The notes beneath the pieces are model-generated. The model saw only the letters and a list, made by a program, of their open reading frames with translations. It ran no database searches and was not told the origin of the DNA. Source: Membranipora membranacea (taxonomy: Eukaryota > Bryozoa > Gymnolaemata > Cheilostomatida > Membraniporidae). From it: DNA of 64,000 bases. This document shows, piece by piece, positions 11,463-23,010 of the stretch. Where the stretch lies: the NCBI GenBank assembly GCA_914767715.1, contig OU612070.1, positions 22,866,025-22,930,024 of the forward strand, in the 5' to 3' direction. Position numbers and translations under genes: made by a program. Position 1 is the first letter of the stretch, and the number at the start of each line of letters is the position of its first letter.

Positions 11463-14400
11463 CATGCCGAAGCGAAAACGGAAGAAATCACCAAAGGATG
11501 AAAGCAGTGAGTCTTTATGCAGCTTAGATAATGAAGTTGGAGACATTGGTATGGATTCAAATCCAAAGACACTACCATACCTTCTCAATCGCTTAAAAGC
11601 AATGCAAAAGAAACTTAACATGTCTTATGCTTCACAATCAAAGGTGGAATTCAAAGGAGATATCAAACCCCCCCCCCCCCCAGATCACAATCACAAGGTA
11701 TGAGATTTTGAAAGACATTTTGCCAAAACATCTAGCTTCATCAAACCTCAAACTTCATGCTAGAAATGACACTGATAGGCCAGGAGCGAAGGTCAGTACT
11801 GTTCTCAAAGTCGACGATTTGGAGGGAATTGAATCATTTACAATTAACTTCTACAACACCACCTCCAGAATTTTGGTGAACAGAATAAAACATGTCCAAA
11901 ACTTCCTGAAGTTTTATTCAAAAGTTATGGACAGCATTTATATACTTTAGCGGAATCCATGAAAAGCTCTATTCAAGAAAGCTGTGAGACATTTCTGAGA
12001 AATAACCAAACCACACCAGCTACTTCTATGGACCCAAATGAAGGTCAACCATAACTTAACTACACCCATTTTTCCACATCAACATGCAACCATAATTCAA
12101 CAACATTTAAAATCCCCACAACAAACACCAAACCAAACTTCATGTAGAATGTGTTCATATTTATCGGACAGAGTAGCAATGCTGTTAAACAAGATTGAAC
12201 ATATTGAGAAAACAAATGGTGACATCATCACAAGGCTAGAAAAAGCGCAAACAACTATACATCGGCATATTTTAGGCGAATCTATGTCTTTGTCTAAATC
12301 TATTGAAACCACACGAGATAGTAGATTGCAATGCCTTGAAAATAAAATAATAGAAACTTTCAGCAATCCCAACAATACTTTTAGAAGCACGGTTCAAAGT
12401 ACAAATGAACCCAAAACAGTCACACCAACACAAGACAACTCCATGGACTCTAACGGTGGTAATGCCAGTCACGGAAACTGGAAGATAGCAGGTGCAGGAA
12501 GTGCTAAAACTCTACCCACTGAACAGCAATTACAACAAATGAATGCACCAGGTCCGGCACTACACACTCCAACTACAGCAACTCCATCCGAACGTCAACA
12601 ACATCAACTTCCTTTTAAAGGTAGTAACAATGTTGTCATATCCATCAAGCCTGAAAGTGAACTCCATCAGAACTTCAGTCAACACAAGTCAGGCCAGTCA
12701 TCAATCAGAATTACGGACCATTGATTGTTGAACTAGTAAACAGATATAACTTTGCTACAGAAAATCCTAAAATTATGGTCCAACGACGATCACGCAACAT
12801 CATAGACCATATTTACACCAATCGGAAAGGCAACATTGTTTGTGTTCTGGAGTTATAGATTATTCTATGGGTGACCACTACTTGGTATATGCAGTCAGGA
12901 AAATCGGTATAAAAAGAGAAAAGCATGTACATAAAATCCAATACCGTGACTTATCAAAATTTACCCCAAAAAACATAACTGTATGATAAATTTTCCGCAC
13001 TCGATTGGGATGAACTAAAACGAGCAGAGGATGCCGACACTATGGTCTTTGAATTCAACCAGAAGTTTAACCGTACTATATCTGAAATGATAGCTATTAA
13101 AACCTGTTATGTCAAATCTATCACTCTTCCTGATTGGTTAGATCAAGATGTCTAAAGCCATACCAAATTAAGAAAGAAGCTCAAGAAAGAAGGAAATTGG
13201 GAAGCTTATAAGAAACAACGGAATCTTGCTCAATGTGGTGAATTTGAGCAGTGAACGAGTGGCACGAGGGGCGGGTGCCTTGACGATAGCAACTTTGCGC
13301 CGATGAGTTGATGGAAAGCAAACCTCCCTGCACTGGTTTGGCTTAGAGTATAAGCATGAGAGTGATGGGGCGAACATTGTTGCACTGAAACAATGAAGAG
13401 TTGGCAGCCTCCCTGGTTGCGCAACAGTGTAAACACACCAATTATGTCAAACCACCGAAACTTACAAAATGCACTGAGGGATCGATGAGATTGATTGAGA
13501 TGCTCAGCAACACACAGGGGTGGATTCATGCTGCTGGGGCGGGCCATGAGGAGGTTGTACTAGAGAAGGCCTCGAAACAGCGTTTGACTCATGGTTTCTA
13601 GCTGAAGACCTGTGTGTTGTGCAGTGGTACGCGCACCACTGTATGTTGTATCTTGATACAAATAAAAAAACGTAAATGCATTAAATCATTTCCATTATCA
13701 TAGGTGTCCCACAGGGTTCTATAATTGCCCCACCACTTTTTCTGATATTTGTCAATGACCTGCTCAAACTGCCACTTTCAGCTGTTAGTTACACATATGC
13801 TGATGACACTATGTTTTTGAGTCATGATAGTGATGTTGACAAGTTACAACACAATACTAATTTAGACCTAGAATTAGTTCATAGATGGTGTGTTACAAAT
13901 CAAATGGTTTTACATATGAAGAAGTCACATTTTCTTTTGTATAATGTTTAAGACCGTGTTCGCGACTCCTTTTCCTTGACTTGTGGTCGGGCGGGGGTAC
14001 TTTGTAGGAGAGAGACAAGATTGTTGGGCTTTGAGATCAATGATAAGTTGACTTGGGAAAAAAATATCGCATTCATTTGTAAAAAGGTGAAAAAATCTAT
14101 CACATTGCTTCATTTGTGTAGGGGGTATCTCAACACCAAAATGTCATTGATATATTATTATCAGTTCATTTTTTGTCATCTAAATTATGGCATTTATATT
14201 TATCATAATCTGTCTCCAAAGTATGTTACAAATGATTTGTTTATTTTACAAAAGAAGGCATTCAGATTAATAGCTAATGTGCAAAATATTCCCAAACATT
14301 TGATACCAACAAACATTTTGTCTAGTACCCTTCATTTATTGCCTTTACCATTTCTTAGTACATATTTCACTGCTTTAACTGGACATCGAATGTTTGATAG

Positions 14401-14735
14401 AACATGTCCATCTTTTTTGATGGAACGCTTCAAGGAATGTCACTGAGTCAATCTAAGAGATCTGTTTAAATTATACCCTTCAACCAATAATCTTTTGGAC
14501 AATACTATAGCGTCCTGTTATAACAACTTACCTTCAATTTTGCATGTCATTACGGCCGTCAGATTATTCAAAATTCATTCTTCCAAACATTATTTTTCAT
14601 AGATAACATGATAATAGTTTTCCTGTCAATCTAATATTAATGTATTTTCTTTTCTTTTTCTTTTAATGGCTAATATTATTGTAAAACATTCTTGAGAATG
14701 AAAGTTATGCCAATAAAGTATTAAAAAAAATGGCA
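11463..14735 (+). mobile_element. Degenerate full-length-like LINE with ORF1 and ORF2 remnants
   Basis: An ORF1-like start at 11463 (MPKRKRKKSPKDES, strongly basic) is followed by a C14 run at 11670-11683 that shifts the frame. A second open frame (12038-12724) holds a coiled-coil-like stretch (LLNKIEHIEKTNGDIITRLE) and a Gln/Thr/Pro-rich tail. From 12725 come pieces of ORF2: IIDHIYTN and MGDHYLVYAVRK (end of the endonuclease), then KFSALDWDEL. After an unrelated insert (13230-13680), the RT resumes with GVPQGSIIAPPLFLIFVNDL and the catalytic YADDT, then LGFEINDKLTWEKNI and the C-terminal part to 14446. The end is marked by AATAAAGTATT and A8 near 14735. Multiple stops, frameshifts and a missing middle make it inactive. 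Confidence 0.85.
13230..13680. mobile_element. Unidentified insert inside the LINE, relatively GC-rich
   Basis: LINE coding is readable up to about 13227 (EGNWEAYKKQRN) and picks up again near 13705 (GVPQGS). Between them is about 450 bases with a clearly higher GC content. It ends in CAAATAAAAAAACG near 13660-13672. One 66-residue open frame (13401-13601) runs through it. The A-rich end could mark a retroposed transcript inserted in the LINE. A decayed DNA transposon piece is another possibility. No family was recognised. Confidence 0.45.
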
Positions 14736-14749
14736 ATGGTAAATTTTAC

Positions 14750-15660
14750 AACGGCGTTTGACCTACTCCCTTTCAATAAGGTAATATACTATCAAATTCT
14801 TGTGTAAGGAGTTGTCTTCACAAAATATAAATAATCGAATGGCGCTCTGTTGCGGCACATTCCTCACATTCATGGCCAATTGAAGCAATCAAAGCTCAAG
14901 CTTGAATATGCTGGTTAGGTGGCTGGTCTGAAAACACAGATTTCCCCACGTCTGGACAACTGGTGTCAACACACAAAGGTAAGTAGCTTTCCATTTTATG
15001 ATTGATTTGTATTCTGAAATATAATACAAGTTAAGGCGAGGCAAAAAATTACCTTATCACGTGTCTTTTGCATTTAACTGTAAAGTTTGATAATACACTT
15101 GTGTGTGTCATATTTGTCGATAGCTATCATAACCGACTTTCTACTCAACTCAACGTCAAACAAACTTACAGTTGTTTCTTCTGGCAGCAAGTAAATGGCT
15201 ACGTTGACCCTTGAATTTGGTATCATTGTAGAGAATAGCCATTTCAATTGATGTCAGGCATCAGCTTGCCAGAACAGTTGCCGGGCAAACTGAATGGCCC
15301 ATATTGAGTGTTAGACCTCAGATCATACATTTATGCAGATAAACTTCTTTTTCAGATCGTCCGCAGTATGAGATTTGACTGTGAAAGGCATGTGAAGTAA
15401 TCTTATGTTTGCAATTTATCGACATGGTGACACTTCTGAAATTAGAGAGACTATAAATGGTCCAATTACTAAAGTAGTGAGTAGTCTTTACCGAAAAATG
15501 ATTGTATCGCCGATTTGTTGCTTTGGAAACCCTAATCGTTGATGTGTGTGTGTGGTTCACCATGATTCACCTGAAACAGTATTTTGTAAAATACTTTCAA
15601 TTTCAACTTGATATCATGCTAGAAAAAAGTATAGTCATAACACAGAGACATTTGTTAATG
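14750..15660. other. Spacer, nothing recognised
   Basis: No gene-like exon, RNA gene or repeat was identified. The minus open frame at 15318-15563 has no known motif. Confidence 0.45.
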
Positions 15661-15679
15661 TGCTGATAAGATCCTCACA

Positions 15680-17785
15680 TTTTGTTACACCACATTACAT
15701 TACACTACCTTACACCATCGTACACTACCTTACATTACCTGACACTACCTCACATTATGTTACACCACATTATTCAACCTCACACTACATTACACTATCT
15801 TACATCACATCAAACTCATTGCACCACCTTACGCTACATAACACTAGCTAACATTGCATAACACTACATTGTACCACCTTACACCACCTTACACAACATT
15901 ACACTACATTACCACCTTACACTACGTAACACTACCTTACACACAATTACAACACCTTACACTACCTTACATTACATAACACTACAATACACTAGCTTAC
16001 ACCACCTTACACTACGTTACACCGCCTTGCACTACACTACCTTACTACTTCACACCACATTACTCTACCTCACATTACCTTACAATACATCAAACTACAA
16101 TGCACAACCTCCCACCACCTTAGACTACCTTACACCACCTTACACTACCTCACATCACGTTACACTACCTTACACTACCTTACACTACATAGCTCTCTTA
16201 AATTACATAACACTACATCGCACCACCTTACACCACCTTATACTACGTTACACCGCCTTACACAATCTTACACTACCTTACATTACATTTCACAACCGAT
16301 CACTACCATACATTACATTACAAAACCGAACAGTATCTTACACTACCTTACACCACCATAAACTACTGTCCAATACCTCACATTATTTTACACCAAATTC
16401 ACTACCTTTCATAGCATTACACCACCTTACACCACCTTACACTACAACACACCACCTTACACTACTTTGCACTTCCATTCATTATATCAAACTACATTAC
16501 ACCACCTTACGCAATCTTACACTACCTTACATTACCCTACACTACATTACACTACACCACACTATTGTACACTACATAACACCTGACACTACCTCACTTT
16601 ACATTACATCACCTTAACCACATTATACAACCAAACTCTACATTACACTACCTAACACCACTTTACAATATCTCACAGCACCTTACCCTATAACACACTA
16701 CATTATACTACCTCCTCACATAATATTACGCCATCTTACTCCACCAAACACTACATTACATAACCTTACTCCACCTTACACTACCTTACACCACCTTACA
16801 CCACCTTACTCCACCTTACACCACCTTACACCACCTTACACCACCTTACACCACCTTACACCACCTTACACCACCTTACTCCACCTTACACCACCTTACT
16901 CCACCTTACACCACCTTACACTACCTTACACCACCTTACACCACCTTACACCACCTTACACCACCTTACTCCACCTTACACCACCTTACTCCACCTTACA
17001 CCACCTTACACTACCTTACACCACCTTACACCACCTTACACCACCTTACACCACCTTACACCACCTTACTCCACCTTACACCACCTTACACCACCTTACA
17101 CCACCTTACACCACCTTACACCACCTTACACCACCTTACACCACCTTACACTACCTTACACCACCTTACACCACCTTACTCCACCTTACACCACCTTACA
17201 CCACCTTACACCACCTTACACCACCTTACTCCACCTTACACTACATTACATAACCTTACTCCACCTTACACCACCTTACACCACCAAACACTACATTACA
17301 TAACCTTACACCACCTTACACCACCTTACACCACCTTACACCACCTTACTCCACCTTACACCACCTTACACCACCTTACACCACCTTACACCACCTTACA
17401 CCACCTTACACCACCTTACACCACCTTACACTACCTTACACCACCTTACACCACCTTACTCCACCTTACACCACCTTACACCACCTTACACCACCTTACA
17501 CCACCTTACTCCACCTTACACTACATTACATAACCTTACTCCACCTTACACCACCTTACACCACCAAACACTACATTACATAACCTTACACCACCTTACA
17601 CCACCTTACACCACCTTACACCACCTTACTCCACCTTACACTACATTACATAACCTTACTCCACCTTACACCACCTTACACCACCAAACACTACATTACA
17701 TAACCTTACACCACCTTACACCACCTTACACCACCTTACACCACCTTACTCCACCTTGCACTACGTTACACTACATTACATAATC
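15680..17785. repeat. Large tandem satellite, 10-bp unit CCACCTTACA
   Basis: From about 15680 the plus strand becomes a degenerate mix of ACACTACCTTAC-like units. From about 16740 to 17760 it is an almost perfect array of roughly 100 ten-base units with consensus CCACCTTACA and common variants CCACCTTACT, CTACATTACA, TAACCTTACT and CCACCAAACA. The plus strand is almost free of G across the regular part. A higher-order repeat of 12 units (120 bp), marked by CTACATTACATAACC and CCACCAAACACTAC, is seen in direct succession at about 17511 and 17631, and again near 17231. This implies recent local duplication. Open frames within it are by-products of the repeat. Confidence 0.97.
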
Positions 17786-17789
17786 AAGC

Positions 17790-18460
17790 ATGACGTTTAA
17801 TACTGAGTCAGAGATAAATTAAAGCCTTACTGATACATGATGATAAGGTTCCAGCCATGTCTATGGGTTAACTATCAAAATTCTACATAAGTGCTCTGTG
17901 AGTAAGGTATTGACAATAATGTCTCTTTTTTCCATACCTTTTGTTTATGAAATATTGTTAATGCACAGTACTTCTAGATATAAACTACATCGCCTCAAAC
18001 CCAGTCTCCTTATGGAGCGCTGGTTGGGCTTTTGTTTGTTAGCCCAGAGACTGAGAACCCCTCACCACCCCTACCTCACCTCCGTCCTCATTGTGTTGCT
18101 CTCGTTATTCCTTTCTGGTTTTAGATGTCAGAAAAAGAAAACCAGAATAATTAGTGAGCAGTCCTAATCATAACTTCTTCCAACAACAGATCTGGTTGAC
18201 ACATCTCATTTAAAAAAAAATATAGGCATTATGTAAATTTTAGACTCTCAAAATGGAGGTTGTTAGTGCCTTATATGTCTTTCAAAAGAAGATCTTGGGG
18301 AGAGGGCAAAAATTACCGATATTGGTCGGTAACTTGTAGAAGAAGATCAATTCAATTGGAGTCAACCTACAAGTAAGTGGGTCAGGAGTTTCCTGATGAG
18401 GCGCACCCAGGAGGTTGCAGTCGATTGCCATCACTCTACCACCTGTTATGAAACCTCTGG
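17790..18460. other. Spacer between satellite and SINE
   Basis: The 89-residue open frame at 17898-18167 holds SRYKLHRLKPSLLMERW; this could be a decayed LINE scrap, but there is too little to call. Nothing else was recognised. Confidence 0.4.
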
Positions 18461-18466
18461 TGTAGG

Positions 18467-18727
18467 AGTAGGAGGTGGCTCAGTTGGTTAGAGCGCTGTC
18501 CCTTCAGAATGCAAATATCGAAGGTAATGGGTTCAAATCTAACTGCAGTCAATCGCCTACTGGGGTTTGTTTGGCCCTCAGGTGTGCTGCGACCTGCCTT
18601 CAAACAGAGAGCAAATTGGCGCAGATATTGCTGCCTCGCCATTAAGGCCTCGCCATTAAGGCACTACAATTTCACCGCCCATTCGGGATGTGGCGAGTGA
18701 TAAGACATCCGATTTTAATCAACCTTT
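18467..18727 (+). mobile_element. tRNA-derived SINE, family 1, copy A
   Basis: The head holds Pol III promoter boxes: A box TGGCTCAGTTGG at 18476-18487 and B box GGGTTCAAATC at 18529-18539. The body reads on through GCCTTCAAACAGAGAGCAAATTGGC and GCCCATTCGGGATGTGGCGAGTGA and ends in a tail with TTTTAATCAACC. Copies B (46120-46395, minus) and C (35350-35590, minus) share head, body and tail, which defines the family. The head is closest to a tRNA with a 'GGTTAGAGCGC' D-arm. A small local duplication (CCTCGCCATTAAGG twice near 18633-18662) is private to this copy. Confidence 0.85.
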
Positions 18728-18737
18728 TTTTTCATCA

Positions 18738-19265
18738 ACCCCAAGGCTCAGTCGTTGGACCCTCACATTTCATGATATTTGTAAACGGTCTGCCCAAATC
18801 AGTCAAATCAGAAGTACGACTTTTTGCCGACAATACCGTCATTTATACACAATCACCGACAAAAGAGATGAACTGCAAAACGACCTGAGAGCACTTGATG
18901 GCTGGGAGTCCCTCTGGGACATGAAGTTCAACCCCAGTAAGTGTGAGTAAAGCCTCGAATGGTGTATTATACCAAGAACAGACCATACCACCAGTTCCAT
19001 CGCCCTTATATCAGAGGGAACTAGAATTCTTCCCGGCGATGTATTTTGGGGAAGTCGCAACCACCATTGAAGACTTCCTTGACAAGCATACTCCGACCTT
19101 AGGTTATTCCAGAAGCCACAACCAGCAGTATACCATCCCTCATTGCAACTCAAAATCCCACCAGAAGAGTGTCTTTGTTGCTACAGCAGAAGACTGGAAT
19201 TCCCTGCCCCCCCTCCCTCCACCCGGTAGCTCACTGCTACATGGTTCCCAAGTGCATGGCTAGGA
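18738..19265 (+). mobile_element. LINE reverse transcriptase C-terminal half, broken
   Basis: Reading starts abruptly at PQGSVVGPSHFMIFVNGLP (RT motif B region), continues with VKSEVRLFADNTVIY (catalytic box with N in place of the second D) and NDLRALDGWESLWDMKFNPSKCE. After a frame change the C-terminal part ends with AEDWNSLPPLPPPGSSL. At least two frameshifts and the altered catalytic box mean it is inactive. Its 5' break lies about 10 bases after the tail of SINE copy A. Confidence 0.8.
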
Positions 19266-19269
19266 CTCA

Positions 19270-20940
19270 AACTGGCAATCCCCCCTGATTCCTCGTTGAT
19301 TACACCGGACAGATTACCGACAGACGGCAGATAATTTTCCTGCTGCATATTATCCTCAATTGCATAATAACTCTAGTGACAAGATAAATGTTTTATTAGA
19401 GTGGGCAACTTTTCAGCTATTGCCATGGACAATGATTGGCACTCTATCATAATCATAGTCATATCACTCCGTAATCTATTCAAAATACAGCACATCCATA
19501 GATATCCCTAATAGCCAAATACATAAGTCTTCTACAAGGTGATGTTTAATAGCAAACCTAAGTACAAAACAGGTGATTTATTGAGCTTTGTTTGATTTGA
19601 TTATGTAGAATAAAGGATAGTCGGAGATCCTGGTTAGTTGTTTCCACCTGTCAAAAGAGGGGACAATCACAATATTTGATTTCAAATTCTTGAAAGGAAA
19701 TTCCAGCATAAAGAGTGGGATATACTCTCAGCTAACCTGATTTTAGCGCATTTACAAACAAGGGTAGGGAGAACATACTTGTCTGGGAACCTTTTAAGGT
19801 CATGCCTCACCGCTAACTTTGGTCTCAGTTGTTTGATATCATCGATTTTCGAACCAAAATGTAGGCAATTCTTTTTGTATGAATATTACAACCCTCAGAT
19901 TAGTATAAGCAGCGATTTGGTGGCTACTATGACAATTTAAAAACTTTATTTACCCCTTTTTAATGCAATGCAATGCAATGCAATGCAATCTTATATGAGG
20001 GGTAAAATACTAGTAGTATCTGGCTCAGACGTCTCACCACCGTTAATTGGTATAAATGCGCAATGGCAGCTGGCAGCATCACCTAAACAAAAAAATAGTC
20101 CCAATGTAAACACTGAACATTGTTATTATTACAGCATGTCTAAACAAATGTGTACATGTCTAAATGTCTAACACAGGATTCGGTGAATAACATCAAGCCA
20201 ATGCAGTGACTTAAGATTGTACCTTATTGATGAATGAGAACAGCGTCTTTCTTTATATAAAAACTATGTGATAATTGGATGATACAAAGGTAGTCTTGCA
20301 GAAACAACTTCATTTATTGCCTCCTGCACTTACAATGTATATTTGTATGGATAAAAGTAACGATACGTTTTTTTATGTAGCTGCAATTAAATATTGCGTC
20401 ATGACGTTACCCCATGACATATAAGTGTTAAATTTCTTGTGTGGACTTCTTTGATCATGCACATTAGGAATCTTCAAAAAACAATTTGGCGAGGCATGAC
20501 CTTAATGGCACAACCTGATAAAATAAAACTGAATGAACACAATCCAGAAGAAGAAGAGTTTGAGACTTGCTGAACACGGCAGAACTTGGTTAAATCTGTC
20601 AGAGTAGTATGGTTATTGGAGAAAATCTATATATTCGATTGGAAAAGGTGTTTGATATTCTGTGACAAGCTATATATAGAAATAATTAAGTTGTGTTTGT
20701 ATGATGACGCACGCACGTATACATGATTATAATATCATTCCAGGCTATTTATAAACCAATCAGATGGGATATCCAGCAACAACACCACTTAAAAATCACT
20801 CAAGAAGCTAGAATGCCAAAAAGACTCATTAATATCTCTTTTTCTATGCTAGTTCTTGGACTTCAAAACAATGCGTGGTGTATGAATTGCCAGCGGTACA
20901 CTGGCGGCTCCGCCATAGCCAGGGCCGTCAACCCACCCCC
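19270..20940. other. Spacer with a short CAATG microsatellite
   Basis: TGCAA repeats occupy about 19962-19989 (five to six units of 5 bases). Otherwise AT-rich with no recognised gene. Confidence 0.5.
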
Positions 20941-20947
20941 CCAACCA

Positions 20948-21033
20948 GGCCTCGTGGCGCAATGGATAGCGCGTCAGACTTCTAACTGTTAGATGATATT
21001 TGAAGGTTGTGGGTTCGAATCCCACCGAGGTCG
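20948..21033 (+). tRNA. tRNA-Arg (anticodon TCT) with a 13-nt intron
   Basis: Acceptor stem GGCCTCG (20948-20954) pairs with CGAGGTC (21026-21032) with one G-U pair; G73 is at 21033. The D-arm is GCGC-AATGGATA-GCGC. The anticodon stem TCAGA pairs with TTTGA (20999-21003), with one G-U pair. The loop gives CT-TCT-A with the anticodon at 20981-20983. An intron of 13 bases (20985-20997) follows position 37, as is standard for nuclear tRNA introns. The T-arm is TGGG-TTCGAAT-CCCA shaped (GTGGGTTCGAATCCCAC). A TTTT Pol III terminator lies at 21037-21040. All key boxes are intact, so this looks like a working gene. Confidence 0.95.
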
Positions 21034-21824
21034 TTGTTTTGTAGCACCTTGGAAACGTCATAACGTGTTGCATAGACATCTAGGATGATAGAGGCTGATT
21101 TGAGAAGCAAGTTGGGCCAGACAGCAAGTAAGGACAATGAAATATTTATATAACATGAGATGTCCTTCTTATTGTGACAGTATACAATTAACCCCTTTGT
21201 TTTGCCTGCGATAAAAAATATCCAAAGCCAAAGGGTCCCAAAATTTTGTTGCTAGAGTTGTCTGTAAATGGAAAAAGTGAAGATAACTCCAAGCAATTCA
21301 GTAAAAATGAAACATGATACATTTAATACACAAATTTTACAGTAAGCTTTAACCATTTCCGTAGTACATAGACCTCTGAGAGATGCATCCCATATCTTGT
21401 ATCATCATGAGGAGAATTTTGTGAAACATGATATACTACTGGAAAAGGAAAGTAAATGGGGCTGAACTACCGGCCAGTGCTCACTAGGAAAGATCCCTCC
21501 ATATGGGGCTTTTAACAGAAGTCAGCTTCATCGCGAAATGTTATATTTATAGCTGCATGCTTTCAGATACTGACTGAACTACATGTGGTTACTGGTTACT
21601 GTGGTTTCAAATCGTCACTCTAAGTGACAATTTGAATTGATTCAAATTTTTGATTGGATGAATATAATTGAAATGAAAATGGTTTTTTGTCTAAATATTC
21701 ATTAGTGAGAAACAGAGCAAATAGATACTTTAATTAATGAACGAGTTTATTTTCAGATTTTTGAGAATAATATATAGATTTGTTGCCATGTTTGTCTAAT
21801 TATTGCAGCTAGAAAGATAGAAAG

Positions 21825-22100
21825 ATAGAAATTTAATAAGCTCTGTCTGATTTCAGCAATTTAAATGTTCGGATCAGGACCATAAATACAGGAGGTCTAC
21901 ACTGTGTGCTTGCATGCAGTATAAAGATCCCCCTCTGCCTCTTCGAAAAAAGAGTAGCCGGCAACGGCGGGCAAGGGTATAGGGTATTACCCCACACAAG
22001 CCACCCGAGCTTAAGGGGGCCCGTTAAATAGGGCGGTCAAATAAGACCTAGTGCATAAAAAAAAATTGCTGAAATCAGACAGAGCTTATTAAATTTCTAT
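21825..22100. mobile_element. MITE-like element with perfect 36-bp terminal inverted repeats
   Basis: The 36 bases at 21825-21860 (ATAGAAATTTAATAAGCTCT...) are the exact reverse complement of 22065-22100. They enclose about 204 bases with a GC-richer core (GGCAACGGCGGGCAAGGG near 21960). It has no coding capacity. Perfect repeats suggest either a recent element or hairpin-driven upkeep. No clear target-site duplication was found, so the true ends may be a few bases inside. Confidence 0.8.
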
Positions 22101-22857
22101 GGCATTTCACTTGGGAGACTTGCCTTAGTTAGATGATCTGAGAATATTGAGGGATTTCTCCTCAAAACTTACGCATGACGGTCTGAGCTGTCATGACACA
22201 AATCAATCAGTTATCATTCAGCACAGTTCAGTCCTCACACAGTAGGAGGTTGTTTACCTAATTCAGTTCTCACTAAGGGATTTGTGACATGTGGTCACAA
22301 GATCAATTGATTAATTTCCTTATCTATTCTCTCAATACATCCTAATCGTCTTTTAATCACCATTGAGCTTATAGTAGCAGACCTACCACATTTTTCGAGC
22401 AGACCTACCACTAGGCTGCTTCTGGTCTAAATGATATACTATGGGGGATATACAGTACTACTCTCACCCGCCCCCTTATGTAATGATGTCACAAAGTATC
22501 GTTTTAAAACCATAAAAATAGTCATGTAATCTGCTGCTTCAAACTCTTCACACTCACTTATTAAAGGCAATTTTGTGAAAAATTGCAAATATGCTGCCGC
22601 TAACGATGACCACTGCAGCTGAAGACACCCTCATTTTTGGATTCAGCTTGATTGTTTACCCTTTAAACACCTGTTTGTTTCCTACCATCAAAAATGGTGC
22701 GTGCCATCATTTTTAGAGCACCTATTGCTAGGCTGCTTCTGACCTATACCCATGACAACTTTATTGAGAAGACTTCTGATAGACCAGACAGGTCTGTCTG
22801 AAAGAATGAGAATCAGGTGAGATCAGGAAAGAACACATCTCATAATGACAATAAATT

Positions 22858-23010
22858 TAATTGATTAAATTTGATTTAATTTGATTTAATTGATTTATTT
22901 TAATTTAATTGATTTAGTTTGATTTAATTGATTTAATTTAATTTAATTGATTTAATTTGATTTAATTGATTTAATTTGATTTAATGGTTGATTAAATTGT
23001 TGATTGAATG
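22858..23010. repeat. AT-rich tandem repeat, TTGATTTAAT units
   Basis: About 15 units of 9-10 bases alternating TTGATTTAAT and TGATTTAAT, slightly degenerate at both ends. Confidence 0.85.

Noticed and set aside
16027-16617. A 196-residue open frame rich in Thr, Leu, His and Tyr
   Set aside because: It lies within the 10-bp satellite; absence of stops follows from the repeat unit, not from coding.
16740-17760. Regular direct repeats that could suggest a CRISPR array
   Set aside because: Units are contiguous 10-mers with no unique spacers, and the window is an intron-bearing animal genome.
20723-20992. 89-residue frame overlapping the tRNA
   Set aside because: It runs into the tRNA gene body and has no protein motif.
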